Shown here piece after piece: positions 56,238 to 64,000 of a stretch of DNA of 64,000 bases (positions are counted from its first letter, which is position 1; each line of letters begins with the position of its first letter). A program made the translations under genes and the position numbers. Origin of the DNA: Crossaster papposus (lineage: Eukaryota; Echinodermata; Asteroidea; Velatida; Solasteridae); NCBI GenBank assembly GCA_037893245.1, contig JBAIAA010000315.1, positions 496,001 to 560,000 on the forward strand, in the 5' to 3' direction. The notes beneath the pieces are model-generated. The model was not told the origin of the DNA. It worked only from the letters and a program-made list of their open reading frames with translations, and searched no databases.

Positions 56238-57239
56238 GATCTGCGTTGCCCCACCATACATGCCCTACAATATTTTGCAGGCCCCCAATTTTTTCGTAGG
56301 CCCCCAAATATACCACCAAATCTTCTGTGTCAAAACATAGCACCGAAGCGGACTCGTCATTTCCATCTGTAAACAACTTTATGTTTGTAATTTCAGTTAA
56401 ATTTCTTTTAGAGGACGCAACTGTGTATATATAGGTCTCAATTAGCTCTCTCAAAAGGTTTTATCTTCGGTGCAAAATTGTGTTGTGTAAAAGTTAATAC
56501 TTGTTGTTTTAACCCACCAAGAAGTATACATGTAGATACCATAATAATAATTATATAGAACAGTTACATTTCACCTCCAGCTAATAGACACATTTTTTAA
56601 ATTTCACAAATCACACACAATGCAATCGAAAGGAAGAAAACATGACTTTAAAAAAACAAGTAATTTACCTATAGCCAGAAATTTGATATTTCAGCAAGTT
56701 CAGTCACATTTTTTTCAACACAAATATCCGAGGCTACTTCTCCCACCTCTTGTTTCACGCCCCTTGTTTCACGTTTATTTTACGGTTTCGCCCCATCTAG
56801 TCGATATACTGTCACCAATTATGGCACTTACATACTTTCAAAATTCAGAAGATTTTTTTCCTGTCAGGAAATGACATAGTTGCTTTGATATAGAATCGTC
56901 AATATATAGGAGCCTCTGGGTGCCTTTTTAAGATGCCAAGTGCACCCCCTGGATCCTGTCTTGTAGAACGATTATAAAATGCATTGAAACGAATGGTAAT
57001 TATGTCACTGTCAACCTGTTTTAAACAGTGTAACTTTAAAAAGGAAAGAAGTTAGCCTCCCCAGCCAGAAATAGATATTTTACAAAGTTTATTTTGCATA
57101 CCGGTATAAGTGAATAGAACCAACTTTCGTTTTATTGGTTACAATAAATTTTATTTTTATTGTCAGATATAAACAATGTATATTCTTAAAGATGTTTTCT
57201 TACTATTGTAATGTTCACATCTCTTTCATTCCTTTGCAG

Positions 57240-57260
57240 ATGTCAATGGATACTGACAGG
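57240..57260 (+). CDS. Micro-exon, class B, 21 nt (MSMDTDR)
   Basis: Acceptor cctttgcag, donor gtaagttta, phase 0. It is the third member of the class B Met/Asp-rich subfamily. Confidence 0.6.
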
Positions 57261-57674
57261 GTAAGTTTATGCTGTCATTAGAGAGGTTGAGATTTATATG
57301 CATGTGCGTGTATACGTAAGTTTACCAACAAAAAAGACACGTTTTTAGTTGTCATCTTAAGCGCATGTGTGTGATTGCATGTGTTTAAAATCAAGTTTAA
57401 CTCAAATGTTGGAAACATTTTAAAACGATTGCCTTGGAATACCAACAATAGTATGAAATCATCAGTTTTTTTATTGTATAAATACACTGATTTAAGATGC
57501 CTTGTAGATTGAATATCTTGTATCGATCGCTTTCCATTTTGCCTCATACATACCTACGTAGTTCTTTAATCTTAGTAAATTTTTCATGGTTTGGCCAGGG
57601 TTGGTTAAGATTAGACAACCTGTTCCATTATGGTCATCAAAAAGGGTGTTGAACCACTTGTTTATCACTCGTGA

Positions 57675-57863
57675 GTGTTCTTTATGTCGGTGACATATAA
57701 ATATCAGGTTAAACCCTCTCACGTGACCGGTCACTCTTCTAATTATCTTCACTTTGTCATGCGTAATACTATACCAATAAGTCCGGATTTTATAAAGTCT
57801 GAAATCCATGCCAAAATAAAACCAGACGTCCAAATATTGGTCAAATGTCCTTCAGGCGATTAG
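57675..57863 (+). repeat. VTYKYQVKP block with open frame, copy B
   Basis: The same frame as 51,651-51,884, reading VTYKYQVKPSHVTG, SPDFIKSEIHAKIKPDVQ and LVKCPSGD-stop. Confidence 0.35.
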
Positions 57864-58091
57864 TGTATACAAGTCGTCTCAGTACATTGCAAATCCCCTC
57901 AACTCCTATCACTGTACTGTTTGGGAACGTAATGTTGTTCGGAAGTCCTAAGAACAGTCGAAGAACATCGGGCTTATCAAATCGGATAATCTTATGTATT
58001 ACACGGATATGTTAGTATACGTATTTATTTAATTGTGATCTCCCCAATATACATTATAACACAAACATGCTATTTGTCTTCGTTAGTTTAA

Positions 58092-58459
58092 AGGGATCGT
58101 ACATGTTTGGTAATTACTCCAAAAATGTATGGCAAAAGTACAGCAGCTTTGGATGGTATAATGCATTTTTAGAAACTGTTCACTTCGAAGTACTGCAGTT
58201 ATGGAAAAAGATATCACTTTTTATCCCCAAAAATTTAAATCTGAGAAGCGTTACTGCAGTGACGTTTCTCAGATTGTGTATTCCAATGCAGATTATTCTT
58301 CCTGCGTGGACATAACCGCTCCAGATTTTCGGCAATATCTCAAAATTGCTACCACCTTTTGAAATGAAAGGTTTAAATGTTAGTTTTATGGTATATATCT
58401 ATAACTATATAGGATTGAAACAAACAATGGGTTCCAATTACCAAACGTATACGATCCCT
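58092..58459. mobile_element. AGGGATCGTA MITE, 368 bp, TTAA-flanked
   Basis: The ends agggatcgtacatgtttgg and ccaaacgtatacgatccct are inverted repeats. TTAA lies on both sides (58,088-58,091 and 58,460-58,463). Sister array units read cgttagtttaactctgcc uninterrupted. TA as the duplication with AAGGGATCG ends cannot be excluded. It is non-coding. Confidence 0.9.
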
Positions 58460-59060
58460 TTAACTCTGCCTAAAAATCATTGGTTCCAAATAAACTCTTA
58501 CAGTGTTGAAGTCAATATTACAGAGCTGCAATATTATATCTTTTGACTTAATGTCGTGCAAGACCAAACTCTACTTTAAACTACACTGTTATTAAATTTT
58601 AGCAAAATGTTGATGAAATTGTATACAAAAAGTTTTTTTAAATGAGTATTACCGTTTCCCCAAGCCTTGCTTCACTCAATCTTTCTGTTTTCGTGATTTT
58701 ATTACACAGCGAAGTTTTGCGTTTTTCTTGGAAGGCGATTTTACATTATTTTACTGAGGTTCAAAGTAACCACAGACTGAGTGAAATTCCCACCAACATC
58801 AAACGAATGTCGCGGGGTCAAAATGATCAAGATTATCTTGATACGACTGTTGACACACAATGTCTCTGGCGATTAGGGAGTTTTCTGTCTAGAATTATTC
58901 CCTCATCTGTTTAATGAAGTACCAGTTGAAGACGTAAGATGAATACAAAGTGTTCAATCCTAAGCCATTTTCTTGGTAGGCCTATATTTTTCCGTTATAC
59001 ACACAATTGAACAGTTTCAAATAATGTTTTTTCTAAAATCTCTTTTGTTTTTATTTACAG

Positions 59061-59084
59061 GGCCCACTAGACGCGGGGCCATCG
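59061..59084 (+). pseudogene. Micro-exon with lost donor (GPLDAGPS)
   Basis: The acceptor atttacag is good, but the donor reads ataagtgtac instead of gtaagtgtac. The 24 nt are open. It should not splice normally. Confidence 0.5.
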
Positions 59085-59789
59085 ATAAGTGTACATTTGA
59101 TTTGCCTTTTACGGTTTCGCCATATCTGGTCGATATTCTGTCACCAATTATGGCATTTACATAATTTCAAACTTCAGAAGAATTTCTTCCTGTTAAGAAA
59201 TTACATAATTTTTGATTCGATATAAAATCGTCAATACATGTTAGGAGCCTCTGGGTGGGTGCCTTTTTAAGATTCCAAGTACACCCTTGGACCCTGTCTT
59301 GTAGAACGATTATAGAATGCATACAAACGAATGGTAATTATTTCACTGATGTCAACCTGTAACCGAAGCATTCATAAACCACCCCATTGCAAGCGAAAGA
59401 AAAAAAGTGTAACTTTAAAAGAGAAAGAAGTTAACCTCCCGAGCCAGGAAAAGATATTTACAAGGAAAAGCAAGTCCAGTCCAATTTTCTTCAACAACAA
59501 CAAAACTTCTGAGTATTACTGTTCCCTCAAGACTTGCTTCACTCAATCTGTATGTTTTCGTGATTTCATTACACGACAGAGTTTGCTTTTTTATTTGAGG
59601 GCAATTTTACAGGTTTAACTTATTTATACAATTATGTCATTGGAATAAAACAATCCAGAGGTAAGGAGGAAATATCCAGAAGAAAACGTTGAAACTTTGT
59701 AATAGTATATATTTATTGAGACGTAAGATGAAGACAAAGTGTTGAATCCTGTGCCATTTTCTTGGTTTGTATTCCCTGTTTTTTTACAG

Positions 59790-59810
59790 CTTTCACCCAG
59801 GCAGAGACGG
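59790..59810 (+). CDS. Micro-exon, 21 nt (LSPRQRR)
   Basis: It lies between tttttacag and gtaagtgtac, phase 0. The exon is Arg-rich. Confidence 0.6.
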
Positions 59811-61156
59811 GTAAGTGTACATTCGATTCGCCTTCACTGTTTAACTTCGGAGTTCATTTAAGTATATATTTCACGGTTTGGCCATATCTGGTCGATATAC
59901 TGTCATCAGTGTATATGCGATTTTTATTCGTTAGTTTAAATCTGCCTGAAAATCATTGGTTCCATATAAACTCTTACATTGTTCAAGTCAATTGCAGGGC
60001 TGCAATATTATTTCTTTTGACTTAATGTCGTGCAAGACCAAGAAGTGTCTTGTAAAACGATTATAGAATGCATAGAAACGAATGGTAACTATTACACTGT
60101 CAACCTGCTTTAAAGTTGCAACCGAAACATTTTCATGCTGCACGAAAACCTAACATATTTACCGGAAAAAGAGTCTGAAGAGTGGCCGAACGATCTTCAA
60201 TTTTTTTTTACGACTTTGTGTTATGCCATGTTTGAGTTCTCGTTGCATACAGATATAAGTGAATATAGAACCAACTATGTAATACTATTATGATCAATAC
60301 ACGATCAATTATTTTGTCAGGAAACCAGACTAGCTGCCTTGTTTGTAACTAAAAACTAGTGTTTCTTTCCCTGTCTTTGATAGTTTGTTTTTACTCATAG
60401 AGGTTCAGCTACGTATGACTTAATTTCCATTACCTTCCATTGAAATTGAATGGGCTGAAAACGAACTCAATGTGCTTTTTCTGATATTTTGTTCCTTTTA
60501 CTCACGATAATAATGGGCTGGCCCTCCCTCTATGACTATAGGAACTCTGTGGTGAGCGTCCGTGCGTATGTATGAGCGTATGTGTCCCAGTTCGCCCCTG
60601 TTGAGGTCCTTTTGCGTACACTAATAGTAAATAGAATTCACCATCTAATTATGACCAATACTCGAATAGAGATAATTTAAGTGTCGTTGATTGCAAGTTG
60701 CCACCCATGTTTTGTTGTGTTCGTTCAGTCGTAATATTATTAAGGTATTAATTTGTCCACGCTTGTCAAATAGGCCTACGTTTTCTCACTATTCTTTAAT
60801 TTTGTTTTGTATTCGCAGCACAGCATTTGTTTTGAGTGTATCAATGTAGTAGTATACTGAGATTCAAAATAACCACAGACTCAGTGAAAATGCTACCAAC
60901 ATCCAACAAATGTCGCTGGGTCAAAATGATCGAGATTATCTTGATATGACTGTTTACACACAATGTCTCTGGGCGATTAGGGGTTTTCTATTTAGAATTA
61001 TTACCTCCTCTGTTTTAATGAAGTATCGGTTGAAGAAGTAAAATGAAGACAAAGTGTTCAATCCTAAGCCATTTTCTTGGTTTTTCTGTTATATATACAC
61101 ACAATTAAACTGTATCAATTAATGTTATTTATCATATCTATTTTGTTTCTTTACAG

Positions 61157-61177
61157 CGCCGACCCATGCAGTCACCG
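61157..61177 (+). CDS. Micro-exon, 21 nt (RRPMQSP)
   Basis: It lies between ctttacag and gtaagtgtac, phase 0. It sits in the same super-unit position as 961 and 55,347 with a different exon sequence. Confidence 0.6.
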
Positions 61178-61397
61178 GTAAGTGTACATTCGATTCGCCT
61201 TCACTGTTTAACTTCGGAATTCATATAAGTTTATTTCATGGTTTCGCCATATCTTGTCGATATTGTGTCACCAATTATGGCATTAACATAATTTCAAAAT
61301 TTAGAAGAATGTCTCCCCGTCAGGTTCACATAGTTGCTTCGATATAAAATTGTCAATGCATGTTAGGAGTCCCTGGGTGCTTTACAGTTCTTTACAG

Positions 61398-61418
61398 TTC
61401 CTACCCATAAGGCCAATA
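61398..61418 (+). CDS. Micro-exon, 21 nt (FLPIRPI), doubled acceptor
   Basis: tttacagttc occurs twice in a row. Using the second AG gives 21 nt in phase 0 before gtaagtgtac, and using the first would give 31 nt and break the frame. It lies only about 220 nt after the 61,157 cassette. Confidence 0.5.
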
Positions 61419-62106
61419 GTAAGTGTACATTCGATTCGCCTTCACTTTTTAACTACGGAATTCATAATTATATTTCACGGTTTTGTCATATCTGGTCGAC
61501 ATACTGTAATTAGTGATTATGCGAATGTTTTTCGTTAGTTTACTTCTGCCTGACTATCATTGGTTCCATATAAACTCGTACATTATTGAAGTCAATTGCA
61601 GGGCTGCAATATATTAATTATTTGTACTTAATGTCGTGCAAGACCAATCTCCACTTTAAACTACAGTGTTATTCAATTTTACTGAATTGTTAAGTACACT
61701 CATGGATCCTGTCTTGTAAAACGATTATGGAATGCATTAAAACGAATGGTAATTGCTTTTCACTGTCAACCTGCTTTGAAGTTGCAACCGAAACATTTCC
61801 ATGCTCCACGAAAACCTAACATATTTACCGGGAAAAGAGTCTGAAGAGTGGCAGAACGATCTTAAATTTTTTAACAACTTTGTGCCATGCCATGTTTGAG
61901 TTCTTGTTGCATACAAATATGAGTGAATATAGAACCAACTATGTAATACTATTATGACCAATACACGATATGAATACGACATTTTTCGTATTATTAGTGG
62001 AAAGTTACCTCCCAATTATTTACAAAATCGTTTCGGTCGTCAAATAAAAAAAATGTATATTTTGGTCCAAGATGTTTTTTCACACATCTCATTTATTTCC
62101 TTGCAG

Positions 62107-62127
62107 CTGCAATTTGAGCAGTCATCA
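62107..62127 (+). CDS. Micro-exon, class B, 21 nt (LQFEQSS)
   Basis: Acceptor ttccttgcag, donor gtaagttta, phase 0. It is the live sibling of the dead 47,383 copy. Confidence 0.6.
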
Positions 62128-62205
62128 GTAAGTTTATGCCGTCATTATTAATGAATGCTTTTCTAACCTTTCTGTTTTGTTTCTTTACATGGCTCATCAC
62201 GCCAG

Positions 62206-62214
62206 AATGTAGGG
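62206..62214 (+). CDS. Candidate 9-nt micro-exon (NVG)
   Basis: Only 78 nt after the previous cassette. tttacat, then cgccag as acceptor (a better AG context than the cgcaag siblings), AAT GTA GGG and gtaagtgtaa. Confidence 0.38.
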
Positions 62215-63216
62215 GTAAGTGTAAATTCGATTCGCCTTTACTGTTTAACTTCAGAGTTCATATAAGTATATTTTACGGTTTTGCCATATCTGGTCGATAT
62301 ACTGTCATCAGTGTGTATGCGATTTTTCTTTGTTAGTTTAAATCTGCCTGAAAATCATTGGTTCCATATAAACTATTACATTGTTCAAGTCAATTGCAGG
62401 GCTGCGATATTAATTCCTTTGACTTAATGTCGTGAAAGACCAAACTCTACTTTAAACTACAGTGTTAATAAATGTTACAGAAATGTCAAGTACACTCATG
62501 GATCATGTCTTGTAAAACGATTATAGAATGCATACAAACGAAATGCAATTATTTCACTGTCAACCTGCTTTAAAGTTTCAACCGAAACATTTTCATGCTG
62601 CACAAAAACCTAACATATTTACAGGGAAAACAGTCGGAAGAGTGGCAGAACGATCTTAATTTTTTTAACAAGTTTGTGCCATGCTATGTTTGAGTTCTTG
62701 TTGCATACAGATATTAGTGAATATAGAACCAACTATGTAATACTATTATGATCAATACACGATCAATTATTTTGTCTGGAAACCAGACTAGCTGCCTTGT
62801 TTGTAACTAAAAACTAGTGTTTCTTTCCGTGTCTTTGATAGTTTGTTTTTACTCATAGAGGTTCAGCTACGTATGACTTACTTTCCATTACCTTCCATTG
62901 AAATTGAATGGGCTGAAAACGAACCCAATGTGCTTTTCCCGATATTTTGTTCCTTTTACTCACGATAATATGGGCTGGCCCTCGCTCTCATAAATCACCC
63001 AATTGCAAGCGAAAGGAAGAGAGTGTAACTATAAAAAGGAAATAAGTTAACCTCCTGAGCCAGAAATAGATATTTACAAAGAAAAGCAAGTCCAGTCAAA
63101 TTTCCTTTAACAACAACAAAACGTCTGAGTATCATGTTTCCCCAAGCCTTGCTTCATTCAATCTGTCTGTTTGCGTGATTTCATTACACGACGGAGTTTT
63201 GCGGTGTTTGTTTGTT

Positions 63217-63248
63217 TTTTTTTTTTTTGGGGGGGGGGGGGGGGGGAG
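63217..63248 (+). repeat. T-run/G-run composite tract, second copy
   Basis: A T run followed by a long G run, at the same place in the unit as 50,415-50,464. Confidence 0.9.
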
Positions 63249-63508
63249 GGGAGGGCGATATTACAGGTTAACTTCTTTTTACAATTATGTAATTGGAATT
63301 AAACAAAATTAAACCATAGGAAAGGAGAAAATATCCTGAAGAAAACGTTGAAACTTTGTAATAATAATCCATTGAGACGTAAGATGAAGACAAATTGTTG
63401 AATCCGGTGCCATTTTCTAGGGTTTTATTCCCTGTATACACACAATTAAACGTTATCAATGAATGTTTTTCTAACATTTCTGTTTTGTTTGTTTACATGG
63501 CTCATCAG

Positions 63509-63526
63509 TCACGCATGAGTGCACTG
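63509..63526 (+). CDS. Candidate 18-nt micro-exon (SRMSAL)
   Basis: tttacat again, but here ctcatcag offers an acceptor and 18 nt read SRMSAL in phase 0 before gtaagtgtaa. It is a variant of the shifted-acceptor subfamily. Confidence 0.38.
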
Positions 63527-64000
63527 GTAAGTGTAAATTCGATTCGCCTTTACTGTTTAACTTCAGAGTTCATATAAGTTTATTTTACGGTTTCGCCATA
63601 TCTGGTCGATATACTGTCATCAGTGTATATGATATTTGTCTTCGTTAGTTTCAATCTGCCTGAAAATCATTGGTTCCATAAAAACTCTTACAGTGTTGAA
63701 GTCAATTGCAGGGCTGCGATATTAATTCGTTTGACTTAATGTCGTGGAAGACCAAACCCCACTTTAAACTACAGTGTTAATAAATGTTACTGAAATGTCA
63801 AGTACACTCATGAATCCTACTACTTGTTGTTTTAACCTAACAAGAATTACTGTTTCCCCAAGCCTTGCTTCACTCAATCTTTATGTTTTTGTGATTTTAT
63901 TACACGGCGGAGTTTTGCGTTTTTTCTTTGAAGGGCGATTTTACAGGTTCAACTCCTTTGGAATTATAAAAAAAGTCCAAAGGAAAGAAAGAAATATCCT

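Larger units (their letters stand above)
44937..64000 (+). repeat. Micro-exon cassette array 2 (right array)
   Basis: About 19 kb of tandem, diverged units with the same landmarks as array 1. Two cassette classes occur: class A with donor context gtaagtgtacattcg, and class B with gtaagtttatgctgtc or gtaagtttatgccgtc. Larger super-units recur, for example around 49.4-50.2, 54.0-55.4 and 60.2-61.2 kb. I place 18 candidate micro-exons, a few lacking a splice site, plus one unit (near 51,230) whose exon is gone. All are plus-strand and phase 0. No constant exon is found, so the downstream gene should lie beyond 64 kb. Between micro-exons only intron-like repeat sequence is seen. Confidence 0.85.

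Noticed and set aside
57492-57833. 113-codon minus-strand frame in the array
   Set aside because: It overlaps the plus-strand VTYKYQVKP block, is not open in sister units, and has no recognisable features.
46250-58914. Repeated frames reading SITVSPSLASLNLSVFVILLH in several array units
   Set aside because: Open in some copies (46.2, 58.6 kb) but interrupted in others, with no consistent splice borders. More likely conserved intron sequence than an exon.
1-64000. LTR-bearing or capsid-bearing virus-like elements
   Set aside because: I saw no paired long terminal repeats and no gag-, capsid- or envelope-like frames. The only retroelements are the LINE, SINEs and a small Penelope-like fossil.

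Overview
The window reads as invertebrate deuterostome DNA, most likely an echinoderm. It is AT-rich and intron-rich, with frequent tacatgta and aggccta words. It carries ZU5/UPA/death-domain and NACHT (NLR) immune-type genes of the kind expanded in echinoderms and amphioxus, an L2/CR1-like LINE, an ISL2EU-like DNA transposon and many short inverted-repeat elements. The species call is inference.

Left (1-8.0 kb): a repeat array whose units each carry a tiny candidate exon between well-formed splice sites. An L2/CR1-like LINE interrupts it at 1.65-5.39 kb. Next (8.7-16.3 kb), on the same strand, is a multi-exon gene for a cytosolic ZU5-UPA-death-domain protein with a small cysteine-rich insert. 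The micro-exons are phase 0, and the first constant exon (8760-8814) reads openly from phase 0 into the ZU5 frame, so the array can form the N-terminal part of this gene.

Middle (16.5-41 kb): mostly intergenic DNA with inverted-repeat elements, minisatellites and a three-copy local duplication. It includes a 6.3 kb ISL2EU-like transposon (21.7-28.07 kb) with convergent THAP/DDE transposase and SWIM-YqaJ-PHD genes, a short EF-hand gene beside it, and a 1.2 kb near-perfect palindrome (38.8-40.0 kb).

Right (41.4-44.9 kb): a decayed NLR gene whose N-terminal exon of 108 nt is tandemly repeated and whose NACHT domain stops at a poly-C tract. Directly after it (44.94 kb to the window end) is a second, larger array of the same micro-exon cassettes. 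I place 18 recognisable cassettes there, a few of them dead, plus one unit that has lost its exon. It probably feeds another gene beyond 64 kb.

The main discovery candidate is this micro-exon system: 23 cassettes of 9, 18, 21 or 24 nt, all multiples of three, all stop-free in phase 0. Flanking introns are conserved while exon sequences differ strongly. That suggests a modular, splice-assembled and diversifying N-terminus on a death-domain signalling protein. It resembles the logic of schistosome micro-exon genes but sits in a deuterostome immune-type locus. All exon calls come from reading splice sites and frames by eye; transcripts are needed to confirm them.
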